From: JBMYRH01 sp049602155
GTDB lineage: Bacteria > Myxococcota_A > UBA9042 > PHBI01 > JBMYRH01
Direction: 5' to 3'
Assembly: GCA_049602155.1 (NCBI GenBank)
Contig: JBMYRH010000026.1
Coordinates: 13,871-77,870 of the forward strand
DNA length: 64,000 bases
Both the position numbers and the translations under genes were made by a program. The notes under the pieces are model-generated. The model saw only the letters and a program-made list of their open reading frames with translations, did not search any database and had not been told where the DNA came from. Each line of letters starts with the position of its first letter. Position 1 is the first letter of the stretch. Shown in pieces: positions 24,342 to 34,319 of this stretch.

Positions 24342-27300
24342 TCGGCCAGGCTACGAACGCATCTTAGGAGGCGATACTTTTGTTTTGTGACCTCGGTCAC
24401 GGAGCCGTCGTTCACGTCGAGGGCCTTGGCTGTCAGCATAGTCTGCGATGTGGACGACCAGTACACAGGTCCGGAGGCATTCCCGTTGCCACCTTGAGGG
24501 ATGGTCGCCTCTTGGAAAAACTGTTCGTCGAGTGGCACGAGCGACTGTAGCTCATCGATGGTAGGGACACGCCAGCCGCTACTCACCCCGCCGTATGCTG
24601 CCGCATTCAGAAGGCCGCAGGTCTCATGGATGTCCTGGTTTGTATACCCATACGACAGCTCGCTGGTGTTGAAGGCGCCGTTGTCATAGTTCTCAGGGCC
24701 CCCGTTGCACGCGTTTGTGTTGTACTGGCAATAGCGGAAATTGGTGCCTGCCGCAGGGCAGGACGTAATGGGTTCGGTGGTCGCCGCGATCGCAGACTGG
24801 GCCGCTGTATCACTGCCGTAGCTGCTGAACGCAGGCATGACACAGCTCATCCACATCAACTCGGTGGCGGTCGCGATGACGATGCCGTCATCGTTCTCCT
24901 CATCGATGTATGGGTCCATGCACTCCTGCTTTGGAGTACAGACCACACCAGCGCCACATGTCCCGCATGACCCGCCGCAGCCATCATCGCCGCACTCTTT
25001 GTCAGTACACGCCGGTGTGCACGTCACTGTGTCGCGAATGCACCTGACCCGGGCATTACTTGTCTTCAAATCTTGGTGGTACGTTCCGCCTCCGAACCCG
25101 ATAGCTGATGCCGTCGTAGAGGGCTCACCATCTCCAGCGGTTGAGCTCCAGTATCTGCCTGAGGCGGTGGAAGGGAAGAGGTCCCCGTCGATGGTGGGCG
25201 TGGCCGTCGGGCTCTCCTGTAGCCCTTGAATGCTGCAGGGGCCTTCACCTTTGGGGTGGTCCTCGTCGTTAACCTTCACGCCACTACAGAACACCAGTCG
25301 AGCCAGCTCGAGTTCCGTCGGCACCCGCCAGTTCGTGTGCCCGGCGAAGCCGTCGCCTTCGTTCATCCTTGCACATGCATCGAAGACCTCTGAGCTGATC
25401 GAGGCTGAATCAGGCGGAGCCGTTGCCGTGTAGGCCTCACACGCGTCTTGACTGTCTGGACTGTCTGGACTGACGGCCGAACAGTAGGCGTACGTGGTGG
25501 GATTGGCACACCCAGGGAGAGCGGGGTTGTACCCGTTTTTGAAGTCCAAGCCGTCGCTTTGGCTACACTGGGCCCACATCTTTGCCGGGCCTGTACCGCC
25601 GAGCCATGGCGGACCATTGTCGGTGACCGTGCCGTCTCCGTTGTCGACGAAGCGCTCTACCTGGCAATCTGCTGAGCAGGCGTCGCCGCTCATGTTGTTG
25701 CCATCATCACAGCTCTCCTCGGCTTCAACGACACCGTTTCCACACGCGACAGGGCAGTCACTCTGGGAGTCACCGCAGTAGGTGATGGCAACGTTGAGCG
25801 TGCCTCCTGTGCCGTGTGGGAAGGTGACTGCGAACGTCGTCGTGTGAGTGACATGCTGGTCATGGATAAGCCGAGAGTGAGCGCCATTAACCGCCCCGAC
25901 TCGCGCGCACTCTGCGCCAGTCACGTTGGATGACAAGGTGTGGCACCCATTCCAGCTTTGGGTCTCATTGATCATCCACATCGCCGGCGTGAAGTCCGGG
26001 GTGTCCGCTTGGTCTTGAACCGAGAACACGAAACGGTAGAAGCCCGCATCGGCGGGACTGAAGCTCCACACTGCTTCGGGCCAGGTCCCCATGGGGAAGC
26101 CATTCGTTCCCCCTTCGTGATAGCTCCATGCGTCCTCGCACACCGCACCGGCAGCCTCGGGGTCATAGTCGTGCGTATAGACGTTGGATGCTGTCGGGGA
26201 GGCGTCGTGGCTGAGTGCATAGCTCGCATTAAACGGCGCTGCCGTGATGTAATCCTGTGCCTGTCCGCATGTGTTCGGTGCGCAGTTTCCGCCCTGGACG
26301 TCGCACTCACAGGCATAGGCCGACCCGCTCTGGACCATCTGGCCGGGGCACGTGTTCGCGGTGCAGCCTTGGTTGCCAGGGTTGCACAGCGCGTTGCAGA
26401 TCCCGTCAAAGCACGCGGAGCCAGAGGTGCAAGTCCCATCATTGCAGAGCCCGCCACATCCGTCGTCGCCGCAACTCTTGGCGGAGCAGTTCGGTTCGCA
26501 GTAGACGCATTGGTTGGCCTGACAGATCTCATTCGCTCCAGCGCAGTTGAGCGCTGTCATGCCACCGTCATCCATGCACGGGCCATAATCGCCACAGCCC
26601 TCGCCACATTCGGCGCCATCACACGGGTTGTAGAGTCCAAAGTATGTGTAGGTGCAGCCTGGGTCGATGCACAGGAGCTTATCCTCGACCCAGGTCAGCG
26701 CGGTAAAATCGCACATGCGCGGGTTGTTTTGGAGTATCACCGCGGTGGGTGCAGAGGTCAGCAGGACAGGAACGAGGTTCTCGATATTTAGACATTCGGT
26801 CACCTTGAAGCTCCCCACGACCCCTGACAAGGCCGTCAAGCCTTCTAGGTTGGTGAGGCTGTCGAGACCCCTGATGGTAAGGTCCATCCCGATGTTCGAG
26901 AGTTCCCCGAAGCCGTCAAGGGTATCTAGAGGCGCAAGGTCGGTAAGCCTCATATGTTCCCCAACGTGGACCAAATTTGGAAAGTCGAGCGAGGTCAGCG
27001 ACTGGCTGTCGTTCACCACCAACTGGGTGATCTCCTCAAGTAAGGTGACGCTAACCGTTTCGAGGGCGTCATTATGCGCTACCTCAAGGGTCTCTAGGCT
27101 CTGCAGCGCATAAAGACCGATGGTCTTGACCATGGTGCCGATGATCACGAGGTCTGTGATGGAGGTCATGCTTGCGAGCACGGAGAGGTCGTTGATGTTG
27201 GGCCCAGAGAACGTGAGCGTCCCCAAATAGCTCGAGCACGTGGCAAGGGCATCGACACCAGCTTGGTCCGTGATCACTTGCTCGCCTTCACACGAGGCGA

Positions 27301-30300
27301 CGCACGCGCCGTCATCGCAGTTCTCCGACCCTGAGCATGTCCCGCAGTTGCCTCCACATCCGTCGTCGCCACAGGCTTTGCCGTCGCATTCCGGGACACA
27401 GTCCAGGCATGCGCCGTTCTCGCACCCGAACCCGCAGCTGTTCGTAATGTAGTAGGGGGTGCCGCAGGAGTCGAAGAGCCAGACCTGATCTTGATGACAG
27501 CCTGTTGTCGTATCGGTTTCCGTGGTGCACAGACACTGTGACGTGACGCAGTTCGCTCCCCCGTCACACTCTCCACACGAGCCACCACAGCCATCATCGC
27601 CGCATGCCGCCTGAAGGCTGAAGGTATCGTAGTCGTGTTGACTAGCCTCGAAGATCGTCAACGTCGCGTTGTTGACGTCAACACCGGGCTGCCCAGCCTC
27701 CGTCGTGTCAGTTCCTCCACAGCACCGTACGACGATATCGGTCCCGATGAGCCATGGGCCCCAAGAATTGCTGCTTGAGGTGGACTGTCCGGTCTCCAAA
27801 ACGACCCCTGCGTGGCCGGCGCTGGCGTCCACTACGAGGTTGCCGCCCTCACCTGTGCTGAGGTCTTCGTAATCGAACTGTAGCTTACAGTCCTCTGGGC
27901 TGACGAAGTTGCCGAGCTTGAACAGATTATTTTCGTGTGTCTTGACGACGTACATCATGTCCGCGCCGGGCGGTTCGTCACAGCCGGGCGATTCGCTTGT
28001 CAAAGCTAAGTCATCGGCAGCGAGGCTCCCGTCGCAGTCCGGGACACAGGCTGGCGGTGCGTTGCAGAACCCAAGGTCCAAAGCGGCGCTAATAGCCGTA
28101 TAACCGTCGCTGCAGTTGGCACAATCGGCGCTACTCGCGTTATCTCCGGTTGTGCACAGGGCACGGCAGATGCCATCGACACATTGCCCTGGCTTTTGGC
28201 ACGCCGCGTCGCCCCCCGGCTCTTGAGAACATGGCTCCCCCATGGGCGCGGCGGCTTCGTAGTCGTAGGGCGCGCAGATTGTGCCCTCTTCGACCTCGGT
28301 GCAGCCATCCAGTGTCGCCGGTATCTCGAGGAGGAAGCCTGTGTCGAGGCAGGTCAGGCAACCGTAGTCGTCCCACTCAGAGGCGCTCTCACCTGCAAAG
28401 GCGAGGCAGTCTTCACCAGAGTATTGGTCGTCGGGTTCGCCATTCGCCCAATAGGTCGACCCCAAATCCCACGCCTCACCGGTGATCCAATGCCAACCCT
28501 CAGCTTCGGTGCCCTCGGCGTCTGGGTTCGTGCCTGAGGTTTGCTCGCCCCCGAGCCAGGGGCCCGTAAAGAACCAACTGACCTCCGGGTTGCCTTCTCC
28601 GGTATACGAGGCGAATTTAGAGGCGACAAAGTCCCGCTCTTCGGCGCTGGTGAGCGTCGCGAGGTAGCCCCCTAAGTCCACAGCTGCCGCCTGAGCGCCA
28701 GCCCACAGGTAACCCTTTCCTCCGCCACAGTTTGCGCCTTCGCCAGACACGAACCGATAGGCGTGGCCGTTACCACCATCGGCGTAGGACCAGACAAAGC
28801 AGTCACTCTGTTCACCGCAGCTCGCGTCGTGTTGTCCGCAGCCCGACTGAGTTTGATAGGTGCAGGTCGCCCCCATGCCGCACTCCTCCAGCTGCTCAGA
28901 CATGTTGCAGGTGCCAGGGAGCACACAGCTGCATTCCGAAGGCTCACACATCCCGGTGATGCAGGTCTCCGAGCCTGAGCATGTACCGCAGCTGCCGTTA
29001 CAGCCATCGTCTCCGCAGGTTTTGCCTTGGCAATCGGGGGTGCAGGTTGTGTTGCAGATCCCGAGGTTCAATTCCTGGCTGATGACCGTGTGGCCGTTGC
29101 TGCAATCGCCGCAGTCTGCCCCCTCGCCGTTCATTTTGCAGACCGTTTCGCATGTTCCTTGGATGCATTGGCCAGGCTGCTGACAGGCTGCTGGTCCCCC
29201 CGGCTCTTGAGCGCAGGGCTCGCCTAACGCTGCGGCCGCGCCGTCGTCGTACTCAGCGCACACGAGTGCCTCTGTACTCGACGTACAGCTCCCGTTCTCA
29301 TTGGGTAGCTCTAGCAAGTAACCCTGGCTAAGGTTGTTACAGCCTGCGTCGTTCCATGAGTAGGCGCTGCCTCCACTGAATTGGAGACAGTTCTCCTGTC
29401 CGTTCTCGACCTGATCGTCGTCATTGGGCTCGTTATTCAGCGCCTGCCACGCTGCGTCTTCACTATCCCACGGCTCTCCAGTTAACCAAGACCAGCCGTC
29501 CGCGAGGGCCGTCGCTCCCGCGTCTTGCGCTGCTCCGAGCCAGGGCCCTATGAATTCGTAGTTGGGATCCTCTGCGAGGAGGTCCTGGAATGCTTCCGCG
29601 ACGAACCCTCGCTCTTCGCCGCTAGTCATCGTCGCGAGTAGTCCTCCACGGCCTTTGGCGTCCTCGTCCGCGTCCGACCAGGTCCAGCCCGAGCCCCCCT
29701 GGTTCACTAAGATATAAGCGTGGCCATTGCCACCATCGGCGAGTGACCAGACATGGCAGAACTCCATGCCATGGCAGCCTGAGTCAACCTGTGTGCAGCT
29801 CGGCCCACCTTGATAGGTGCACGTCGTGCCCGCGCTGCAGTCGTCTGGGAAGGTGACGGCGCACGAGTCACCGTCGAGGCAGTCACACGGGGTCGGCACA
29901 CATGCACCGCCGTCGTCGCAGGTCTCCCAATTATCGCATGACCCGCACGTGTCACCGCAGCCATCGTCCCCGCAGGTTTTGCCTTCGCAATCGGGGGCGC
30001 AGCCTTGTCCTTGCGTGCAGACCCCAAGAAAGACCTCTGCGTCGATTAACTCGAAGCCATCGGCGCAGTTATTGCAGCTTGGTGACCCGAAGGTCTTGCA
30101 CACCGCCTTGCAGCTCCCATCGATGCACTGACCGGGGGCTTTGCACGCGGCAGGGGCCCCGGGCACTTGCTCGCAGGCCTGGCCTAGCGCCGCGGCGTTC
30201 TCTTCATCGCTCTCCGCGCAGACCAAGCCTACGTCGGCTTGCGCGCAGCCCTCCAACGCGCTGGGTCTCTCGAGCAGGTAGCGCTTGGCGACAGCGTCGC

Positions 30301-33169
30301 AATCGCTGTCATTCCATTCAGATGCGCTGAAGAGAGCGAACTGGAGACAGTTCTCTAATCCACCCTCGACGTCGAACCATCCTGAATCGTTGGGTTCGCC
30401 CGACTGCCAGTCCGCGTCATCGGCTTGCCAAGGCTCGCCAGTGATCCAAGCCCACCCGTCCTCAAAGGTCTGCGCATCCGCGTCTTGGGAGGCACCAAGC
30501 CAAGGACCGAACATCCAGTCAGGGGAGCTTTCTGTAAGGAGATTGCTGAAAGCGTCTGAGACAAAGGTTTGCTCGCCTGTGTCGGCGAGGGTCGCGAGGG
30601 AGCCCCCTGACCCCTTGGCGTTGATGTCTGCCTGCGCCCATGTCCAGCCCACGCCACCGTGGGTCACCAACGCATAGGCGTGGCCATTGCCGCCATCTGC
30701 GTAGGACCAGACCCAACAGTTCTCTAAGCCATCGCAGCTCGCGTCGAAGTCAGCGCAGCTCGCCTCGCTTTGATAGGTGCAAGTTGCACCCTCAACGCAG
30801 CTCCCGGCTTCGTTGCCAGGGCAGCCTGCTTCCTTCACGCAATCGCATGGCTCTGGCACGCACGTCCCCATCTCGCCGCAGCTCTCCCAGCTCGGGCATG
30901 TATTGCAGTCCAAGAACCCGTCACACCCATCTCCAACCTGGCCACACACACCCTCAGGGCAATCCGTGAGGGGCTGGCAGTCGGACACGCAATAACCCGC
31001 CACACAGTCGGAGTTAAATTCGCATTGGCCACAGTCGCCGCCGCACCCATCGTCGCCACAGGTGGCGTTGGTGCAATCGGGCGTACACGCCTGTACGCAC
31101 ATCCCATCTGGTGTGCAGGCGTCGCCCTCTCCGCATTGGCCACAGACGCCGCCGCAGCCGTTGTCGCCGCACTCTTTATCTGTGCAATCACAGCCACAGG
31201 CCCCGAGCTGCCAGACCTCAGGATCTTCAGCCGTCCAGCTCTGAAAGCATCGGCTGTTGCAGGTGAGGTCCCCCATCGACTCGTTGAGGTCCACGCAGGG
31301 GTCTCCCCCTTCGCCAAGGATCCCCATGCCGCACAACGTGTCACTGCTCGCGCACAGGCGGCGACAGAGGCCGCCTCGGCAAACGCCACCAGAGGCGCAC
31401 TCCGAGTCCGTTAAGCATGGGAAGCCAAATTCGACCTCACCTTCAGGCACGCAGCCGGTCCCGAACTTAGTCAGGCCGCAGATGTGGCCTTCTTGGCCGT
31501 CGCAGCTTGTGGCTTCGGGATCGACTTGGAGCGGGTTGCACCAGCCGGGGATCTCAGCGCTGACGCACAGCCCGACGTTGGTTATCCCGTTCGCCTCGAA
31601 GGGGAGCGTAAACTCGTCTGCGCTGCAGTTGCCGCACATGCTTTTTTCGAGACCGTCGGGCTCGCACAGGTAGGTCGAGCAGATGCCCATCAGGCACTGC
31701 GCTTCGTCCTTACAGGGGCCAGGGCCGTCCGAGCTTGTGGGGGCCGTGCATGCTTGACCGTTCGCTGAGCTGTCCGTCGCCGACTCCTCCATACAGAAGG
31801 TAGAAGTCGTCGTATCGTTGACGTAGCAGCGCATGCCCGGAGGGCAGGCGTTAAGGGCCCAAAGGCTGCATCCCTCGAGCGAGCTTGGGACACAGACGCC
31901 GTCATCACTGCACTCCTCACCTTGGCTGCATTCGCCGCAGTCACCACCACAACCATCGGAGCCGCACGATCCGCAGTGGGGCACACATTGGAAGACGAGG
32001 TCGCTCTCGTTACGGGGGAGCAGGTGATACGCGCCACCGACTTGGTAGAGGATGCCGCTGAGCTCCGTCAGCGAGAGCTGACTGACCTCCTGACCGTCGG
32101 GGAGCGGGAGTGTCTTTTCACCGTCGGGCGTCGGCGGTATGAGCATCGCGCTTACGAAGATCGTCGACGGGCAGTCCGCGCCATCACAGAGACTGATCTG
32201 AATCTTCTCGGTGTCCCCGTCTTTGGTGAGCTCAAACACTTCCGCGATAGGCTCACCTGGGTTTTTGAGGTTGATGAGCATCCCCTCGTAGGCCTCGAAG
32301 TTACCGATCAGCTCATCGGTGTTTACGTCTTTCCCGGTATACTCAGGGGGCGCCCCTTGGCTTTGAGCGGCTTGAATCTGGGCTGCTGAGAGGATCACCT
32401 CTGTGTTGCACATGTGCTCATTGTGCATGCCGTCAAAGAGCATCTCTTCACCGACGGTCCAGTCCAGTACGTCTGGGTTTTTGGCAAAGACCGCGATGCC
32501 TGAGTACTGCTCTCCCGTCCCTTCATCGACAAAGGTCAGGGTCCCCCCATCACCCGTCGGGAGGGGCGTGATGAGCACGATCCCCCTGAACCCATACATT
32601 TCCTGGAGGTTCTGGTCGGTGTCGGGTGTGTTGCAGTCGGTGCTATCGGAGCTTCCCTGCACGTGCTGAATGGCGCTCTCGACGCACTCCTTTTCTGCCG
32701 TGCAACCAGCCTCACAGGCGTCACAGCCTTTTTCGCAGTTGGTCTGATCGGCGCTACAGACTTCGCCTTCGTTACAGCTGCCGCAGGTCTGACCGCAGCC
32801 GTCATCCCCGCAGATCTTACCCTCACACTCAGGCACACACGGTGTATCCGCATCGGGCTCTGTGACGTCTTCCGCGACGTCCGCGCCGGGCTCTGTGACG
32901 TCTTCCGTGACGTCCTCAACGGGGTCAGTGACGTCCTCAACGGGGTCAGTGACGTCCTCAACGGGGTCAGTGACGTCCTCTGGCGTGACGATGTCGGTCT
33001 CAGTGACGCCACCATCGCTCTCACCAGGGGGGACCGTCGAGGTGGAGTCGGGTGGAGCGTCGGCGAAGGGCTCGAGCCACTCTGGGATCTCTTTCGAGAA
33101 GCAGCCGCCTGCGAGCATGGCGAAGGCAGCCAGGGCGAGGGTCAACCGTGTGGGGTTCAAACGAGGCAT
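24338..33169 (-). CDS. Giant modular lipoprotein: Cys-rich repeats, C-type lectin-like, receptor-L-like and DUF1566 domains
   Basis: A 2943-residue lipoprotein. The start at 33169 has GGAGG seven bases upstream and gives MPRLNPTRLTLALAAFAMLA followed by GGC (Cys23). In order: an EDVTDPV repeat spacer; an OB-like domain (about 190-400); Cys-rich CGDDGCGG-CG-C modules throughout; three C-type lectin-like domains (each with SYADGGNGHAY- or SLADGGNGHAY-like start, WLGA, GWxWITGEPW and a final LLE); a beta-sandwich domain; a receptor-L/leucine-rich segment (INDLSVLASMTSITDLVI to LTNLEGL); a Myxococcus-type repeat CGNGVVEAEESCDDGNN; and two C-terminal DUF1566 domains (NWRVPTELELARL with YWSST; GWRVPTIDELQSL with YWSST). 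It is probably displayed on the outer membrane and may bind glycans. It is cotranscribed with the PEGA gene upstream (1-base gap). Confidence 0.9.
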   Translation of the reverse strand: MPRLNPTRLTLALAAFAMLAGGCFSKEIPEWLEPFADAPPDSTSTVPPGESDGGVTETDIVTPEDVTDPVEDVTDPVEDVTDPVEDVTEDVTEPGADVAEDVTEPDADTPCVPECEGKICGDDGCGQTCGSCNEGEVCSADQTNCEKGCDACEAGCTAEKECVESAIQHVQGSSDSTDCNTPDTDQNLQEMYGFRGIVLITPLPTGDGGTLTFVDEGTGEQYSGIAVFAKNPDVLDWTVGEEMLFDGMHNEHMCNTEVILSAAQIQAAQSQGAPPEYTGKDVNTDELIGNFEAYEGMLINLKNPGEPIAEVFELTKDGDTEKIQISLCDGADCPSTIFVSAMLIPPTPDGEKTLPLPDGQEVSQLSLTELSGILYQVGGAYHLLPRNESDLVFQCVPHCGSCGSDGCGGDCGECSQGEECSDDGVCVPSSLEGCSLWALNACPPGMRCYVNDTTTSTFCMEESATDSSANGQACTAPTSSDGPGPCKDEAQCLMGICSTYLCEPDGLEKSMCGNCSADEFTLPFEANGITNVGLCVSAEIPGWCNPLQVDPEATSCDGQEGHICGLTKFGTGCVPEGEVEFGFPCLTDSECASGGVCRGGLCRRLCASSDTLCGMGILGEGGDPCVDLNESMGDLTCNSRCFQSWTAEDPEVWQLGACGCDCTDKECGDNGCGGVCGQCGEGDACTPDGMCVQACTPDCTNATCGDDGCGGDCGQCEFNSDCVAGYCVSDCQPLTDCPEGVCGQVGDGCDGFLDCNTCPSWESCGEMGTCVPEPCDCVKEAGCPGNEAGSCVEGATCTYQSEASCADFDASCDGLENCWVWSYADGGNGHAYALVTHGGVGWTWAQADINAKGSGGSLATLADTGEQTFVSDAFSNLLTESSPDWMFGPWLGASQDADAQTFEDGWAWITGEPWQADDADWQSGEPNDSGWFDVEGGLENCLQFALFSASEWNDSDCDAVAKRYLLERPSALEGCAQADVGLVCAESDEENAAALGQACEQVPGAPAACKAPGQCIDGSCKAVCKTFGSPSCNNCADGFELIDAEVFLGVCTQGQGCAPDCEGKTCGDDGCGDTCGSCDNWETCDDGGACVPTPCDCLDGDSCAVTFPDDCSAGTTCTYQGGPSCTQVDSGCHGMEFCHVWSLADGGNGHAYILVNQGGSGWTWSDADEDAKGRGGLLATMTSGEERGFVAEAFQDLLAEDPNYEFIGPWLGAAQDAGATALADGWSWLTGEPWDSEDAAWQALNNEPNDDDQVENGQENCLQFSGGSAYSWNDAGCNNLSQGYLLELPNENGSCTSSTEALVCAEYDDGAAAALGEPCAQEPGGPAACQQPGQCIQGTCETVCKMNGEGADCGDCSNGHTVISQELNLGICNTTCTPDCQGKTCGDDGCNGSCGTCSGSETCITGMCEPSECSCVLPGTCNMSEQLEECGMGATCTYQTQSGCGQHDASCGEQSDCFVWSYADGGNGHAYRFVSGEGANCGGGKGYLWAGAQAAAVDLGGYLATLTSAEERDFVASKFASYTGEGNPEVSWFFTGPWLGGEQTSGTNPDAEGTEAEGWHWITGEAWDLGSTYWANGEPDDQYSGEDCLAFAGESASEWDDYGCLTCLDTGFLLEIPATLDGCTEVEEGTICAPYDYEAAAPMGEPCSQEPGGDAACQKPGQCVDGICRALCTTGDNASSADCANCSDGYTAISAALDLGFCNAPPACVPDCDGSLAADDLALTSESPGCDEPPGADMMYVVKTHENNLFKLGNFVSPEDCKLQFDYEDLSTGEGGNLVVDASAGHAGVVLETGQSTSSSNSWGPWLIGTDIVVRCCGGTDTTEAGQPGVDVNNATLTIFEASQHDYDTFSLQAACGDDGCGGSCGECDGGANCVTSQCLCTTETDTTTGCHQDQVWLFDSCGTPYYITNSCGFGCENGACLDCVPECDGKACGDDGCGGNCGTCSGSENCDDGACVASCEGEQVITDQAGVDALATCSSYLGTLTFSGPNINDLSVLASMTSITDLVIIGTMVKTIGLYALQSLETLEVAHNDALETVSVTLLEEITQLVVNDSQSLTSLDFPNLVHVGEHMRLTDLAPLDTLDGFGELSNIGMDLTIRGLDSLTNLEGLTALSGVVGSFKVTECLNIENLVPVLLTSAPTAVILQNNPRMCDFTALTWVEDKLLCIDPGCTYTYFGLYNPCDGAECGEGCGDYGPCMDDGGMTALNCAGANEICQANQCVYCEPNCSAKSCGDDGCGGLCNDGTCTSGSACFDGICNALCNPGNQGCTANTCPGQMVQSGSAYACECDVQGGNCAPNTCGQAQDYITAAPFNASYALSHDASPTASNVYTHDYDPEAAGAVCEDAWSYHEGGTNGFPMGTWPEAVWSFSPADAGFYRFVFSVQDQADTPDFTPAMWMINETQSWNGCHTLSSNVTGAECARVGAVNGAHSRLIHDQHVTHTTTFAVTFPHGTGGTLNVAITYCGDSQSDCPVACGNGVVEAEESCDDGNNMSGDACSADCQVERFVDNGDGTVTDNGPPWLGGTGPAKMWAQCSQSDGLDFKNGYNPALPGCANPTTYAYCSAVSPDSPDSQDACEAYTATAPPDSASISSEVFDACARMNEGDGFAGHTNWRVPTELELARLVFCSGVKVNDEDHPKGEGPCSIQGLQESPTATPTIDGDLFPSTASGRYWSSTAGDGEPSTTASAIGFGGGTYHQDLKTSNARVRCIRDTVTCTPACTDKECGDDGCGGSCGTCGAGVVCTPKQECMDPYIDEENDDGIVIATATELMWMSCVMPAFSSYGSDTAAQSAIAATTEPITSCPAAGTNFRYCQYNTNACNGGPENYDNGAFNTSELSYGYTNQDIHETCGLLNAAAYGGVSSGWRVPTIDELQSLVPLDEQFFQEATIPQGGNGNASGPVYWSSTSQTMLTAKALDVNDGSVTEVTKQKYRLLRCVRSLAD
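32907..32969 (-). repeat. 21-bp tandem repeats coding DPVEDVT
   Basis: Three exact 21-bp direct repeats (unit gtgacgtcctcaacggggtca), with degenerate copies on both sides. They encode DPVEDVT on the minus strand and form the acidic spacer after the lipobox of the giant lipoprotein. Confidence 0.85.
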
Positions 33170-33170
33170 C

Positions 33171-34319
33171 TTAGAACCTCCAAGTGGCGTGGCCACTGAT
33201 GCCGTCGGTGGACGGCGCGATGAGTAGTTCGGGCATCAGGCGCGCGGCCTGGTTCTCGGCGTCTTCGGCTGTGTCGGGCTCCGCGAGGAGCATCCAGACG
33301 ATGCCGCCAGCGGCGGCCGCGAGCGCGACGCCGTAGAGCACGCCTCCGAGTAAGTCATAGGTCGCGATCGTGTCGTTCATGCTCTTCCATTCCGCGGCCT
33401 TGGCACCGCTTGCAGCGGTTTGGTTTTGCGGGTTGTTCTCCCACTCCTCGAGCGTAGCGACCTCCATGGACGCGAGGACGGTCATGGCCACCCCAGCGAC
33501 GGCGGCAGCCGAGGCTGTCCCGATGACGACCCAGGGGCCGACAGGGCTCCCTCCCGAGGCGTCAGAGGCGCTCTCTTGGAGCCCGGCATCCGCAGCGGCG
33601 ACCGCCGGTGCGACCTTAGCTGGCGCTTTTGCGACTGTCGGAGTGGGCGTTGGCTTGGGGGCAGCAGCCTTCGCTGTGGGCGCTGCGAGGGCGACCAGGT
33701 CGAGGCGAACGGGCTGGCTGTCTCCTGCGCGGACGGTCACCATCTTCTCGACAGGTGCGTAGCCTTTGAGGCTGACCTGGATGCTGTGTTTACCGGGCTC
33801 GATGATGAGCCCGAAGGGCGTCACGGCGTCTCGGTCGGCGCCCGCGCGGGTCCCATCCACGATGATCTCAGCCCCGGGGGGCTGGGTCGTGACCGAGACG
33901 AACCCGTGGGTCTTCTCGATCTCCTGCTCTAGGGCGACGAGCTGCTCACCGGTGATGGCGCGGCGGCGCTTCCACTTCTGCGTCATCGTGGCCTGATGCT
34001 CGTCGGTCTGCACCAAGAAGCGGCGGTAGTACTCGATGGCGTGCTCGGGCTCACCCTTGGTTTGATAGGCGAGGGCGACGGCCAGCAGCAGGCGCCACGT
34101 CCAGCCTTCGTCCCCTTTGGCTTGCTTCAAGGCGGCCTTGAAGCGACCTAGCGCGACGGCGGGGGCCTCCGCGAGCTCGGCTTTACCTTGCTCGTAGAGG
34201 GTCTCCACCTCGGGGGGGGCGGCGAGGGCCGTCGGGGTCGCCAGGCACAGCGCGAGCGACAGGGCGACGGCCCTGGCATAGCGCGGTGTGGAAGACGCGG
34301 ATGTGTGATGGACACGCAT
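33171..34319 (-). CDS. PEGA-domain protein with TPR-like region and membrane segments
   Basis: A 382-residue protein. The ATG at 34319 follows AGGTGA by five bases; a GTG at 34328 would add three residues. It has a signal peptide to about residue 33 (LATPTALAAP) and a helical TPR-like part, 38-135 (YEQGKAELAEAP, GEPEHAIEYYRRFL). A PEGA domain follows at 140-209 (VSVTTQPPGAEIIVDG with LKGYAP), then an Ala/Pro/Lys-rich linker. Two hydrophobic segments come next (VGPWVVIGTASAAAVAGVAM and LLGGVLYGVALAAAAGGIVW). PEGA domains bind envelope components in myxobacteria. It is the first gene of the operon with the giant lipoprotein, separated by one base, and may assist its placement; that is inference. 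Confidence 0.85.
   Translation of the reverse strand: MRVHHTSASSTPRYARAVALSLALCLATPTALAAPPEVETLYEQGKAELAEAPAVALGRFKAALKQAKGDEGWTWRLLLAVALAYQTKGEPEHAIEYYRRFLVQTDEHQATMTQKWKRRRAITGEQLVALEQEIEKTHGFVSVTTQPPGAEIIVDGTRAGADRDAVTPFGLIIEPGKHSIQVSLKGYAPVEKMVTVRAGDSQPVRLDLVALAAPTAKAAAPKPTPTPTVAKAPAKVAPAVAAADAGLQESASDASGGSPVGPWVVIGTASAAAVAGVAMTVLASMEVATLEEWENNPQNQTAASGAKAAEWKSMNDTIATYDLLGGVLYGVALAAAAGGIVWMLLAEPDTAEDAENQAARLMPELLIAPSTDGISGHATWRF

Noticed and set aside
25940..32389. Plus-strand frames of 100-280 codons opposite the 2943-residue lipoprotein
   Set aside because: Shadow frames of a high-GC gene; the minus-strand frame has recognisable domains throughout.
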